Shown here in pieces: positions 10,681 to 21,604 of a stretch of DNA of 64,000 nucleotides (position 1 is the stretch's first letter; each line of letters starts with the position of its first letter). Source of the DNA: Erinaceus europaeus (lineage: Eukaryota > Chordata > Mammalia > Eulipotyphla > Erinaceidae). The stretch is taken from contig NC_080172.1 of assembly GCF_950295315.1 (NCBI RefSeq), positions 77,333,118 to 77,397,117 of the forward strand, written 5' to 3'. A program made the position numbers and the translations under genes. The notes beneath the pieces were generated by a model, which had not been told where the DNA came from, ran no database searches, and worked only from the letters and a program-made list of their open reading frames with translations.

Positions 10681-10839
10681 CGTGGTCTGGGAGGCGGTGC
10701 AGTGAATAAAACACTGGACTCTCAAGTATGAGGTCCTGAGTTCAATCCCCAGCAGCACATGTACCAGAGTGATGTCTGGCTCTCTCTCTCCTCCTATCTT
10801 TCTCATTAATAAATGAATAATCTTTAAAATATATATACA
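10681..10839 (+). repeat. SINE D with 10-bp TSD
   Basis: 'gtggtctgggaggcggtgca', 'ggtcctgagttcaatcccca' (B-box) and 'gtaccagagtgatgtctggc', with a short A-rich tail. Perfect duplication 'tattatttat' at 10671-10680 and 10840-10849. Confidence 0.9.
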
Positions 10840-10849
10840 TATTATTTAT

Positions 10850-11235
10850 ATATACACAAGGGAATACTACTCAGCTATTAAAAATGATGATTTCACCTTT
10901 TTCAGCCCATCTTGGATGGAGCTTGAAGAAATCATGTTAAGTGGAATAAGTCAGAAACAGAAGAATGAATATGGGATGATCTTACTCACAGGCTGAAGTT
11001 GAAAAGCAAGATCAGAAAAGAAAACACTAAGCAGAACCTGGACTAGAGTTGGTGTATTGCACCAAAGTAAATGACTCTGGAGTGGGTGGAGGGGAGAGTA
11101 CAAGTCTCAGAAAAAGATAACAGAGGACCTAGTGGGGGTTGGATTGTTATGTGGAAAACTGAGAAATGTTATGCATGTACAAACTATTGCATTTACTGTT
11201 GACTGTAAAACATTAATACCCAAATAAAAGAAAAA
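10850..11235 (+). repeat. L1 3' end
   Basis: Runs from 'gggaatactactcagctatt' through 'cttggatggagcttgaagaa' and 'gactctggagtgggtggagg' to the terminal 'gtaaaacattaatacccaaa' and A-rich tail. This is a sense-strand L1 3' UTR terminus, truncated at its 5' end. Confidence 0.85.
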
Positions 11236-11239
11236 ATAT

Positions 11240-11766
11240 TACTTATTTATTTATTTATTGGATAGTAACCATTATTGGTCACTACTTTTAGATGATCTTT
11301 GAAAATTAGTACAACACTCTTAGCTAATCTTTGGCAAACGCTAGAAGAAGAAGAAGCTAATCTTTGCTGCTCTCGGAGAAAGAAGTCTAGCTGACATTTC
11401 CCACTCACCATAAGCTCATCTGACAATATAATTAGCAAGGTTCAGTGGGACCCTATTGTTTTAGGATTCTTTAGAATTTCAAGGCAGTAATATAAAAAAC
11501 AGTAAACCAAATTGCCCAGGTTATATACATAATCAGGTTTTGAATCACAGAGTACCCAATGCCAAACACAAGTCACACATTTATGACACTGGCATTGACT
11601 ACCAGAGAAATGTTGCATCTTGGATCACCAATCTCATGCCAAGCTCCTCTAGCTAAATGCTACCACATAAGTGAGCCCAGGCAAAATCAGCAAAAGAATT
11701 TATTAGCTAAATCCAGCCCAACTTTTTGAGACACAGAATTGTTAGGTAATTGTTTAACTGTAGATT
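11240..11766. other. single-copy DNA, no gene seen
   Basis: A short 'gaagaagaag' run near 11344 is the only structure seen. Confidence 0.4.
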
Positions 11767-11775
11767 TAAGCCATA

Positions 11776-11943
11776 CATTTTTATTTTATTTTTTTAATTT
11801 TACTTAATGGATAGAGACAAAGAAATCCAGAGGAAAACGGAGATAAAGAGAGAGACACCTGCAGCCCTGCTTCACCATTCATGATGCTTTCCCCCTGCAC
11901 GCTGTAATGTGTGCACTTAACCAGGTACACCACCTCCTGGCCC
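11776..11943 (-). repeat. SINE B, first of a stacked set
   Basis: Antisense body 'cacctgcagccctgcttcac' and 'cttaaccaggtacaccacct'. Flanks 'aagccata' at 11768-11775 and 11944-11951. Confidence 0.85.
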
Positions 11944-11951
11944 AAGCCATA

Positions 11952-12020
11952 ATTTTTTTAAATTTCTTTATTGGGAGATTAATGTTTTACATTCAACAGT
12001 AAATACAATAGTTTATACAT
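11952..12020 (-). repeat. very short L1 3' end
   Basis: 'tctttattgggagattaatg' and 'acattcaacagtaaatacaa' are the last ~65 bp of L1 in antisense. The target motif 'ccataatttttt' lies on both sides. Confidence 0.85.
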
Positions 12021-12032
12021 ACCATAATTTTT

Positions 12033-12173
12033 TTTAGATTTTTTATTGTGTTTATTTATTTACTGGATAGAAACAGCCAGAAATCGAGAGGGAAGGGTGT
12101 GATAGAGAGGGAGAGAGACAGACACCTGCAGCCCTGCTTCACCAATCGTGAAGCTTTCCCCTTGCAGATGGGG
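12033..12173 (-). repeat. SINE B, 5'-truncated
   Basis: 'agaaacagccagaaatcgag', 'acctgcagccctgcttcacc' and 'agctttccccttgcagatgg', then it stops at 'ggggagccataaattttt'. This returns to the target-site motif seen at 11768, 11944 and 12020. Confidence 0.85.
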
Positions 12174-12206
12174 AGCCATAAATTTTTATAAGCCTATTTT
12201 GACAGC

Positions 12207-12613
12207 TGCCGGGCTGGCTAGCTTCGCGGGCGGAGACAGACAACCAGAGACTCATGGCTGAGCTGTACACAGTATCTCTTTATTCATGCAGAACGCAGCA
12301 CAATGTAAGCCAAGCTAAGCTAAACTAAACTAAACTAAAAACACAATCATATATATACTCACTAAGTAGGGTGGAAACAGGATGTGACGTAGAGAGGGTG
12401 GAGAGAAAAGTGACTGGTGCAAATCAGGGTGTACTATGAGATGGGGCGGAGCAAAAAAGACATCATGAACCAGTGGGGATTAAACCAATGCCCTGCAGGC
12501 AGGGTAGTGCTTAGTTAACAGTGGTTATGTACACAGAATACAGTGTTAAGCAGGGGGGATTAAACCAATGAAACAGAAGGGGTTTTAGAAGCAGAATTAG
12601 AAGCATACCAACA
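12207..12613 (-). mobile_element. ERV class II-like solo LTR (407 bp)
   Basis: Starts 'tgccgggctggctagc' and ends 'gcataccaaca', giving TG...CA ends, bracketed by 6-bp repeats 'gacagc' (12201-12206) and 'gatagc' (12614-12619) with one mismatch. Sense is the - strand: TATA-rich 'atatatata' (near 12348-12356), AATAAA (complement of 12279-12284) about 70 bp downstream, then U5. A six-base duplication is typical of betaretrovirus-like (class II) elements. No viral genes accompany it, so it is a recombined solo LTR. The LTR at 61324-61728 has similar ends and length. Confidence 0.85.
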
Positions 12614-12764
12614 GATAGCAATAAATAACTTAGACATCCTTACTTATTATCCCCTGTTCTAAATTATTAAAGTCTGAATCAGTTAACCCTTCCTATACAC
12701 AATTCATCCTATGAAACCCAAGAAATTGTTTATGCTTTCAATGTCCCTATTGTGTTCTTTCTTT

Positions 12765-12950
12765 ATCCAGAAGTATAGATGTGGACCCAGACTACCCAGG
12801 CTTCAATCCCAGCTCTTCCCATTACTAATTGTGTGACACATTATTTTATCTCTTTGTGCCTGTATTTTCTCATCTTTAAAATAGATAACATTATCTTCTT
12901 TAGGACCTGTGATGATTAAATAACACATGAATAACACTTAGCATATTGAC
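12765..12950 (+). repeat. MIR-like SINE
   Basis: 'ttactaattgtgtgacacat', 'tctctttgtgcctgtatttt' and 'ctcatctttaaaatagataa', then 'gatgattaaataacac'. This follows the MIR core in the sense direction. Confidence 0.75.
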
Positions 12951-13124
12951 TGTATTCTACATTAGTTATGATTGCTTTGGACTCAGCTACACTGTCCATG
13001 AGTTTCAGAATGAAGCTTGTAGGAGTACTGCCGATTTCAGGGGATACACAGGGATTGTATTTAAACAAGTGCAAACAGACGTAGTTCTATGAAAATTATA
13101 TAGAAATATGAAATTCAAAGCTTA

Positions 13125-13290
13125 ACTTCGGGAGTCAGGCTTACTTTCCTTAAAAGCTCAGCTCTGTCATTCATTCTCTTTCCTCAGTAAGCTACTAACC
13201 TCTTTGGGTCTTAATTTTGTCAGCTCTAAAGTTGAATCAATAAGAGGAAGTATCTCAGGACAATACTGTTAGATTTGGACAAGGATTAAA
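13125..13290 (+). repeat. MIR-like SINE
   Basis: 'gggagtcaggcttactttcc', 'tctgtcattcattctctttc' and 'aacctctttgggtcttaatt', then an AT-rich end. A decayed MIR core in sense. Confidence 0.5.
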
Positions 13291-14600
13291 TTATCATGGT
13301 CTATAGACCTGACTTTAAAATAAATTGTAAACTTATTATGTATAATTCTCTTACTGCTAATATATGTAATGTGAGTATTGATCAGAAAAGTAAACTAAGA
13401 TGATTCTTAGAGGAGAATTATTACATATACAGAAACTCATTTGTAAGATTGTAAACAGGATATGAAGTAAGAGAGCAGAAGCTAAAGAGGGCATAAACAT
13501 ATTAAGTTTGAGAGTCAAGGCAGAAGTGAAACCACTCAAAGCTTTAGTTGCAGTATCACAAAGTCTGGACTATTTGCATTTCCTAAACCTCCTTGTAAGT
13601 TTCAATGGCAAGGAAGAACATGTTCCAGAAACAGAGTTTACATTAGATAGAACAGTTCAAGTAACTGCAGCTTATTCTCTACCAATTAATGTTTGAGAAC
13701 TCCTCAATTTTTAGGATGTTTTTATTTTTATATATCAATTACTGATTATCTTAGAACACACTGAAAAGTAGCAGACTAGCTCCCTGTCCTCACAGAGCAT
13801 CAGACTAATAGGAGATTTAGACACCAGAAATATCAGTACTTTGTAAAAATCTAGGGATCCAGAAAATCCTCCTGAAATAAGTTATATTGGATGTTAAATT
13901 CAAATTTGATTTGCTAGGCATAATCTTAAGATGAGAGGTATGGGAATTGGTAACAGAGAATGTGGTTGGTGGAGAGAGGGATATTCCAAGTTAAAAACAG
14001 TATATGTGAATGCATAGAAGGAAGAGAGAATCAGGAATTTGGGGAAAGAAGTACTTCAGTGGTGCTTTGAAGCCAAGATCCAGAAGAAACTAATGGGATA
14101 AAATGTTTGATATATTAAGAAATTCATGCTTACATGTACCAATAATTGTATTTAATATAAACCATTAATTCCCCCAATAATATTAAAAATGATTTAAAAA
14201 ATAATCTTTTTCTTTCTTCTAAGGGCAATAGATAATATTTAAACAGAGAAGTAGCATTTAGTAAGATTATCATGACTATAATGTGTAGAGTAGAACAGAA
14301 AGGTCATCACCTAATTTTGTAGATAAAATTTTCTTGGAATACAACCATCCTTATTCATTTACATACTGTTCACCTTTGCTTCTAGGCTGTAAGTACATAA
14401 TTGAATAATTGACCACTTGGCTGACAAACTCTAAAATACTTACTATCTGGCCCTTTAAGATAGTAAGTATTTTTATGTTTGTTGATTTTAGGGAGACTAT
14501 TATCTCAATATAGCTTAAGAAAATGGTGGCACCTATGTTAAAAGCAGTAGGGATATTGGAAAGAAGCATAAGAGTTTGTAACAAGTCATCAGTGACTGAA
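13290..14600. other. single-copy DNA, no gene seen
   Basis: About 1.3 kb, AT-rich, with only short open frames (up to 98 codons on the - strand at 14351-14647, partly in a GATT repeat). No coding signature. Confidence 0.45.
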
Positions 14601-14641
14601 GAATTGATTGATTGATTGATTGATTGACTGACTGATTGACT
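14600..14641. repeat. (GATT)n short tandem repeat
   Basis: About nine GATT/GACT units directly before a family U insertion, so it may mark the insertion point. Confidence 0.9.
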
Positions 14642-14644
14642 TAA

Positions 14645-16370
14645 CAATAATTGACAAGATTGTGGGATAAGAGGAGTAAAATTCCATACAATTCAATTCC
14701 CACCACCAGAGTTCCATATCACCCTCCCTCCATTAGAAGTTTCCTTATTCTTTAGACCTCTGGGAGTATGGACCAAATATTTTTATGGGGTACAGAAGGT
14801 GGGAGGTCTGGCTTCTGTAGTTGCTTCTTTGCTGGATTTGGGCATTGACAGGTCAATCCATACCCCCAGCCTGTTTCTTTCTTTCCCAAGGGATATGGGT
14901 TAGGGCTCTGGGAAACTGAGATTCCAGGACATATTGGTGAGGTCATCTGCCCAGGGAAGTCAAGTTGGCGTCATGGTAGCATCTGCAGCTTGATAGCTGA
15001 AAAGCATTAAGAGACAAAGGAGAACAAATTGTTTAATAATCAGGAACATAAAGGTAAGAATAGAGCAAATGAGATTTGGGGTCTTCATGTTGGAAAAAGC
15101 TAAGAAGTCTGTTTTAGGTATATTCCAAAGGGCCCATGACTTTGCTAATTTATGCTTGAGCCCCACAGATAACATGCAGTTGGACTAAGAGTATTGTTTG
15201 AAAAGATGGTATCAAAGTTGGGAATAGGACTAGAAAGCTGGATAAGGCCAGAGAGTAGCTCCCAGATATGGGAAAAGTATGTAAATACCACTAACTGTAA
15301 ACCCCATTGATCTGACCTAGGGCTCATGTCTATCCATATCTAGCATGGGAACCTGTGTAACCTCTGAGTCCCTGATGGTCTGAACTTGCATTCCATGGTC
15401 ATAACTAGGAACATTCTAGGCTGCACTTATTTCAGGACCGGTTTTCCTCAAGTAGCAGAGTATATTGATCCAGCCTACCTTTGGAGAGTGAGGCTTTTTC
15501 TACCACTGTTCTGTATTGAGGGCAATGTCCTGTAGAGGCCCACAAAAAGGTTTATGATATTGTTCCTGAAGGAGATGACCAGTGATTGTGGAAAGAGGGA
15601 TCTGTTAGTGGTCTAGACTCATCATTTCTACATAGGAATCCCAGGATTCCCTGACTAAGGCCCCAGATGATGGGGTGGCCTTGTAGTGACCAAAATGGTC
15701 ATCATTAAAGTGTCTCTTGCCCTTATCCAGCTTTTGTCATCCTTATTTTATCTAATAAAATTAGACTTCAAGTGACTGAGAGAGGTAAAATAGGAAGTGG
15801 GTGAGGAGGGTATCTAGGTCTAAGTAGAAAATATTTGATTAAGTAGTTTATGGTATCTCTTTTAAGTCTTTTTTCTTGCTGCATTTGTTGAGTCACTGTA
15901 GACTATTACACACTTTTACTTTAAGATATATATATTTCCCTAAGTATGTGCACATGTGCTCTATCTCATGGACCCTGGTATATATCTAGGTTCTATAACT
16001 TTGTCAGGAAGTGCACCACCCAAAATGGAACTAAGGAGTCCTGTGAGCAAGGAAAGGTCTCACCAGAGTACTGGAGCTAGAAGGTTTACATTACAGGCCT
16101 GGAGTCTCTGAATACAGTCCAAAGTGAAACATGTTGAGATGACACTGGCTGCATTAATTTGGTTGAAATCAGCAGATACAGTATCAAATGGTATGGATCA
16201 GGAAAAGCATAAAGAAAAATGAGCAAAGCCCCAGCGATTCCAGAACTGGGAGAAATACGGGTTTTATAGAGAAAAAAGAAGGTTCCTTGGTGTCTTAGAG
16301 TTTAAGAAGGTGATATATAGTTATATAATCAACTTATTTGCCAAGATTTAGAATATATGATAAGAGAATT
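14645..16370 (-). repeat. family U, longest copy (~1.7 kb)
   Basis: Starts with the 3' end signature ('attgacaagattgtgggata', 'aattcccaccaccagagttc') and runs through every landmark listed for the 1245-2700 copy to 'gtttaagaaggtgatatata'. It is the best single reference for the element. No reverse transcriptase, gag or zinc-knuckle motif is visible in either direction, so the portion seen is non-coding, or the coding part lies further 5' and is not represented here. Confidence 0.85.
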
Positions 16371-16473
16371 GAAGAAATGTAATTTAGAAAATATGTAATT
16401 TAGATTATTATACATTTTAAAATTATACTCTGCCACTTGCCTTTTTTTCTCACCTCCTTCTAAGCCCTCAAGT

Positions 16474-16677
16474 TATTTTATTTTATTTTTTATTGAATAG
16501 AGACTGAGAAATCAAGGTATAGTGAGAGAAAGAGAGAGAGAGGGAGAAACATCTACATTCCTGTTTCACCACTCCTGAAGCTTTCCCCCTGCAGGTGGAG
16601 AGCAGGGGCTTGAACCTGGGTCCTTGTGCTGTGTAATGTGTGTGCTTAACCAGGTGTGCTATTGACTGGACCTGGAA
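16474..16677 (-). repeat. SINE B with 8-bp TSD
   Basis: Antisense copy with 'ctttccccctgcaggtggag' and 'gcttgaacctgggtccttgt'. Flanks 'cctcaagt' at 16466-16473 and 16678-16685. Confidence 0.92.
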
Positions 16678-16699
16678 CCTCAAGTGGTATATTTATATT

Positions 16700-16805
16700 T
16701 ATACCTAAGTATGACTCCTCTCCAACTACTGGTGGTGTCAGAGATCAAACCTAGCATCTCTAGGATCCAAGTCTTGTATATTACCTCTCTCCTATCTCCT
16801 GGCAC
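16700..16805 (-). repeat. degenerate SINE C-like
   Basis: 'ctactggtggtgtcagagat', 'caaacctagcatctctagga' and 'tctctcctatctcctggc' resemble a decayed antisense tRNA-derived SINE. Confidence 0.45.
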
Positions 16806-16823
16806 TTTTAAAAATACTTTCCC

Positions 16824-17148
16824 CTAGGCCAGGCGGTGGCACACCTGATTAAGCACACATATCACCAAGCTCAAGAACCTGGTACCCTGTTTCCTACCTG
16901 CAGGGGATCCACTTCAGGAGCAGTGATGCAGGACTACAGGCATCTATCTTTCTCTCCCTCTCTCTATATCCACATCCTCTCTCAAATTCTCTCTGTTCTA
17001 TCTAATAAAAATTAGTGGGAAAAAAAAAAAGGAAAGAAGTCGCCCTGGATTCAGCGGGTTCATAATATAGTACCGGGACCGAGCTTCAGTGATATTTCTG
17101 GTGAAAATTAGAAAAACAAACAAACAAACAAACAAACAAAAAAAAACC
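16824..17148 (+). repeat. SINE B with 3' module
   Basis: 'ggccaggcggtggcacacct' head and standard body. After an internal A-run comes the extra 3' module 'cctggattcagcgggttcat' / 'accgagcttcagtgatattt' and a (CAAA)n tail. TSD 'actttccc' at 16816-16823 and 17149-17156 includes the module, proving head, body and module moved as one unit. Confidence 0.9.
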
Positions 17149-17159
17149 ACTTTCCCTCG

Positions 17160-17865
17160 AGTGATTTTTTTTTTTAATGTAACCCAATTTCTCAGGCATG
17201 CTATCTACTCACCAATACTCATTGTGGTATCCTTGTTTTCTGAGAAATATTCTACCATCAATGTGATAGGATTGATTTAGCATCACTGTAGTAAAAGTCT
17301 CTGAACCAGGGTAGGGTTCTGGTGATAGGTTTGGATCAGACAAGATATAGTCTGACTCATCCAGCTAGAGTAGCCAGGAATGGAAATAGTCCAAAGGGAA
17401 CTGGGTAGTGACATAGGGAAACCAAGGTCACTTTCACAGAAATAATGTAAATATCAGGTTTTAGGTTTTGAGTGTTAAGATTTTAAATCAGAGATGAGAC
17501 CAGGAATCTAGAATAAAGGAAACAGACAAATGTATTGCAGATTACTGAGTCCTTGCAAAAGGAGATCGTACCATACCTGTTTTTACAAATGTACCACTTG
17601 CAGTGGTAGAGCAGTACTAGACATATAACTGGAGCTGATAATTCTTGAAAACTCTGTGCTTCTGGGGCATCATCATTTGGATAAACAGCAAGGTGCTATG
17701 TATGAATAAATCAAGTATCACTGGTTTTATTCCTAGACAGCTTAGGTGAAACAGCATCAGTAAACTTATATGTGTATAACATGCCCTTCCTTTAGCAAAA
17801 CCTAAGATAGATCTAAATGTATTACAATAAAAATAGCACGACTACTGTCAATACTGCCAGCATCT
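17160..17865. other. single-copy DNA, no gene seen
   Basis: No repeat or coding signal recognised. Confidence 0.45.
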
Positions 17866-17869
17866 ATTT

Positions 17870-18560
17870 ATTTATTTTTATTTTTTATTTTTTACTGTCA
17901 CCAGGCCTATCACTGGGTCTCAGTGCCTGCACAACCAATCCATTGCTTCGAGGACCCTCCTCCCCCACCTTTCCCCTTTTCTTTTCTATCTTTGGTAGGA
18001 CAAAGAGAAATTGAGACAGAGGGGGGAGGTAGAAGGGGAGAGAGGATGAGAAACAGCTGCAGCAATTATTCATTGATTGTGAAACTCCCCCTTATAGTGG
18101 GGGTGAGAATGAGAGACACCTGCAGCAATGATTCATTGATTGTGAAACTCGCCCCCTATAGTGGGGGTGAGAATGAGAGACACCTGCAGCAACGATTCAT
18201 TGATTGTGAAACCCCCCCATAGTGGGGGTGAGAATGAGAGACACCTGCAGCAACGATTCATTGATTGTGAAACTCCCCCCCTATGGTGGGGGTGAGAATG
18301 AGAGACACCTGCAGCAACGATTCATTGATTGTGAAACTCCCCCCCTATAGAGGAGGTGAGAATGAGAGACACCTATAGCAACGATTCATTGATTGTGAAA
18401 CCCCCCACAGTGGGGGTGAGAATGAGAGACACCAGCAGCAATGATTCACGGACTGTGAAACTTCCCCCCTATAGTGGGGGTCAAGGGCTTGAACCTGGGT
18501 CTTTGCACATTGCTAATATGTGTGCTTGACCAGCGGCATCATCACCCAGTCTCCCCTATT
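17870..18560 (-). repeat. SINE with internal tandem expansion
   Basis: Antisense SINE starting with the 3' module ('caccaggcctatcactgggt'), then the purine-rich body 'agagaaattgagacagaggg', ending with 'gggcttgaacctgggtcttt' and 'agcggcatcatcacccagt'. A normal copy would be about 280 bp. This one is about 690 bp because the segment covering 'gagagacacctgcagcaa...gtgggggt' has been amplified (separate entry). Confidence 0.85.
18046..18480 (+). repeat. 64-bp minisatellite, about 7 units
   Basis: Unit of 62-64 bp starting 'gagaatgagagacacctgca' and including 'gattcattgattgtgaaac', a C-run and 'tatagtgggggt'. Complete units begin at about 18104, 18168, 18230, 18294, 18358 and 18418, with a diverged unit before them. 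Units differ at scattered bases and in C-run length. The unit is the antisense SINE body between the purine-rich tract and the head. Confidence 0.95.
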
Positions 18561-18579
18561 ATCATCTTTGATTTAATGC

Positions 18580-18760
18580 CTATTAGATTTGCCATGCAGT
18601 AGCAGGTGCTTGCCTGTATTCTTTACTGAAACCTTATGATGACTATTATTATATTTATTTTTACAGATAAGAAGACTCTCTTCTTAGGTCATGATAAATG
18701 GCAGGTTGTCTGACTCCAAAGCTCTTGATCTCTATAACACTAGTCTTTGTTGCCTCATAA
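18580..18760 (-). repeat. MIR-like SINE
   Basis: 'tactgaaaccttatgatgac', 'tatttttacagataagaaga' and 'ctgactccaaagctcttgat' follow a MIR core read in antisense. Confidence 0.55.
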
Positions 18761-19240
18761 CTATTTGCTCTGCCTCCAATTTCTACACCTTTAATCTTAT
18801 TTCCTAACTGACAGTCCTCAATTGTTCTTCATCTCCTGAGGAGAGCCATCAATATCTACTGTGGCATAATTTGGTTTTCACAATCCTCTGCTGACTTTAA
18901 TGACTTCATCTTACGTTGTTGTTTCGGTAAGTACATCTCTTCTTTCTGGAGCATGCATTCCTTGTCCATTCTTTCAAAGGCTATATGTTCTTCTTTCTGG
19001 AGAGCTCTTTTGTCCTTTTGCCTGAGATTTAAAATCAGAGAATCAGTTTCTAATCAGTCTGTCCTGGGAAATTTCAAAATCTCTTTAGGTTTTGATTTTC
19101 CTAAAACTAAGATGATTTTTCTTACACTTTGGGATGAATTGTGGCTTTTACACTTACTTTTAAAAATAATAATTTTACTGTATAATAAAGAATTTATAAT
19201 AATATACCAAGTCATATTACAAAACAAAAGTATAAAGCAA
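18760..19240. other. single-copy DNA, no gene seen
   Basis: A 105-codon open frame at 18953-19270 (+) has no recognisable motif and biased, AT-rich composition, so it is not proposed as a gene. Confidence 0.4.
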
Positions 19241-19244
19241 TATT

Positions 19245-19400
19245 GCCCATCTGAACTTTTTAATTTCTAGTAGCTACATGTAAAAAAGAAGTGGTAAAAA
19301 TTAAGCTTAATAATTATATAACATAAAATATACCTCATGTTAACATGTACATATAAGCACTGAACTATTTTACATAATTTTTTACTAACTCCATTAAACA
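19245..19400. repeat. MER5-like hAT relic
   Basis: 'taatttctagtagctacatg', 'aaaagaagtggtaaaaatta' and 'taattatataacataaaata' resemble the interior of the ancient non-autonomous hAT family MER5. Recognition from memory only. Confidence 0.4.
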
Positions 19401-19429
19401 TCTTTTTTTTGGTGGGATGTTTACTTTTC

Positions 19430-20580
19430 CTTAAAAAGTTTTTATTATTATTAGAATTAGTGATTTAATATTGCTTTACAAAATTATAAAATAAATTAGG
19501 TGTAATTCCACACCTTTCCCACCACCAGAGTTCTGTGTCCTCTTTCCCTCCATTGAAAATTGCAGTAGTTTTCCCAAGGCCACAGATATGGGTTGACTTT
19601 ATATCTTTAATGATCTAACTATATCTATATATTTTTTGCCCATTTTTTTCGATGGTCTGCCTTCCCTTCTTTTCTAAGTCACATCTACACCTATTACTAC
19701 TTCCAAATGTCCTTTCTTTTTTCCTTTTTTCCCCCTCTCTCTCAGATAAACAAAATAGTGCCTGACTTCCTCTGGTGTTTTCCACATTCGCTTCCCTTTC
19801 AGTGATAGTACAAAAGCAAGATTTATGGTGACAGATGCTTTGGGTCCTGGTGGAACTGGGGTTCAGAGCCAGCTGCTCTTCTTTACCCTGTCACCCCTTT
19901 GGGAGTATGGACCAAAGATTTTTATGGGGCGCAAAAGATGGAATCTCTGGCTTCCATAATTGCTTCTCTGCTGAATATGGGCATTGACAGGTAGATCTAT
20001 ACCCCCAGCCTGTTTCTTTCTTTCCCAACTGGGGTAGGGCTCTGGGGAGCTGAGGTTCCAGGACATATTGGTGAGGTCATTTGCCCAGGGAAGTCAGGTT
20101 GACATCATAGTAGCATCTGCAATTTGATAGCTGAAAAGCATTAAGAGACAAAGCAGAACAAATTGTTTAATAATCAGGAACATAAAGGTAAGAATAGAGC
20201 AAATGAGATTTGGGGGTCTTCATGTTGGAAAAAGCTAAGAAGTCTGTTTTAGGTATATTCCAAAGGGCCCATGACTTTGCTAATTTATGCTTGAGCCCCG
20301 CAGATAACATACAGGTGGGCTAAGAGTATTGTTTTGGAAGATGGTGTCAGAGATGGGAATAGGACTAGAAAGCTGGATAAGGCCAGAGAGTAGCTCCCAG
20401 ATATGGGAAAAGTATGTAAATACCACTAACTGTAAACCCCATTGATCTGACCTAGGGCTCATGTCTATCCATATTTAGCATGGGAACCTGTGTAACCTCT
20501 GAGTCCCTGATGGTCTGAACTTGCATTCCATGGTCATAGCTAGGAACACTCTAGGTTGCACTCATTTCAAGACCAACCTT
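19430..20580 (-). repeat. family U copy, older variant with extra 3' segment
   Basis: From about 19870 it matches other copies ('gggagtatggaccaaagatt' through 'cataacctaggaacactcta'-like text at 20540). Nearest its 3' end it carries about 350 bp absent from the others: 'tccctccattgaaaattgca', 'ccaaggccacagatatgggt', 'tctttaatgatctaac'. This suggests an older subfamily with a longer 3' end, or an internal deletion in the younger one. It shares high similarity with the 14645-16370 copy between 19890 and 20560. Confidence 0.75.
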
Positions 20581-21265
20581 CCTTTTGTTTGGAGAAATCT
20601 AAATTTCATAAAGTGGCATTTAATCTGGATCTTAAACTAGGAACACTTTTGACATGGGAAAATGTGAAGAAAAACAGAGTTCTATGTCTTAGAGGTAGCA
20701 TGAACAAAGTTATGAAAGTAGTAAAAAACAGTATGTTTTGAGAACAACTAATGGTTGAATTTAGCTAAATGAAAAACAGAATGTGAAAGTATTAATAGTA
20801 AGGCTGGGAAGGTAAGTTTCAGCTACAACAGAAGACTGTTCTGACATGTATTTGATAGGCAACAAGGAATTACAAAAAAAAAAAAAAGGAATATCACTTT
20901 TGATTAGAAGTGAAAGGATTAAAAGAAAATTCCATCAAAATCCAATGAAAAGAATCCTGAGAAGGCATAAAATTGGAGAGAGAGGTAGTCTTTAAATTAT
21001 AAATTATATGGGAGAATACAAGTTTTTGAAGTCTGTTCTATAATATTTATTGAAGCTCTGTTGTATGTAAAATGTACAAAGCACTGAGTAAGATAGAAAG
21101 GAAATTTATTATTCTTGTGCAATCTGTATAAAGACTTAGAGATGACAGGTATCATAGTTTAAAGATGGTATGGTAGATGGTGTCCGGAGTGGTATAGAAC
21201 TATAACCCTATGATCTTATAATTTTAGAAAGCACTAAGAAAAACAGAAAATCAATAAAGTTTTAA
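20580..21265. other. single-copy DNA, no gene seen
   Basis: AT-rich, with an A-run at 20875-20887. A short L2/MIR-like phrase near 21035-21110 ('aatatttattgaagctctgt') may be an old repeat. Confidence 0.4.
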
Positions 21266-21269
21266 ATGT

Positions 21270-21538
21270 TTTTATTATTATCTTTGTTTTTATTTTATTT
21301 ATTTATTTTTGTAGCTATTATTGTTGTTGATGTCGTTGTTGGATAGGACAGAGAGAAACGGAGAAAGGAGGGGAAGACAGAGAGGGGGAAAGAAAGATAG
21401 ACACCTGCAGACCTGCTTCACCGATTGTGAGGTGCCCTCCCTGCAAGTGGAGAGCTGGGGGCTTGAACTGAGATCCTTACTCCGGTCCTTGTGCTTTGTG
21501 CCACATGCACTTAACCCGCTGCGCTACTGCCCGATCCC
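21270..21538 (-). repeat. SINE A
   Basis: Antisense copy: T-rich tail with 'ttattgttgttgatgtcgtt', 'ggacagagagaaacggagaa', 'acctgcagacctgcttcacc' and 'cttaacccgctgcgctactg'. Confidence 0.92.
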
Positions 21539-21604
21539 TCCCCCCCCTTTTTTTTTCAACAGTTATTTGGAAATATTTGGTAGGTAGTTAAAAATTGACT
21601 TTAG

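Noticed and set aside
18046..18480. Regularly spaced repeats that could suggest a CRISPR array
   Set aside because: The 64-bp units are tandem with no unique spacers, and the genome is mammalian. They are duplicated SINE sequence.
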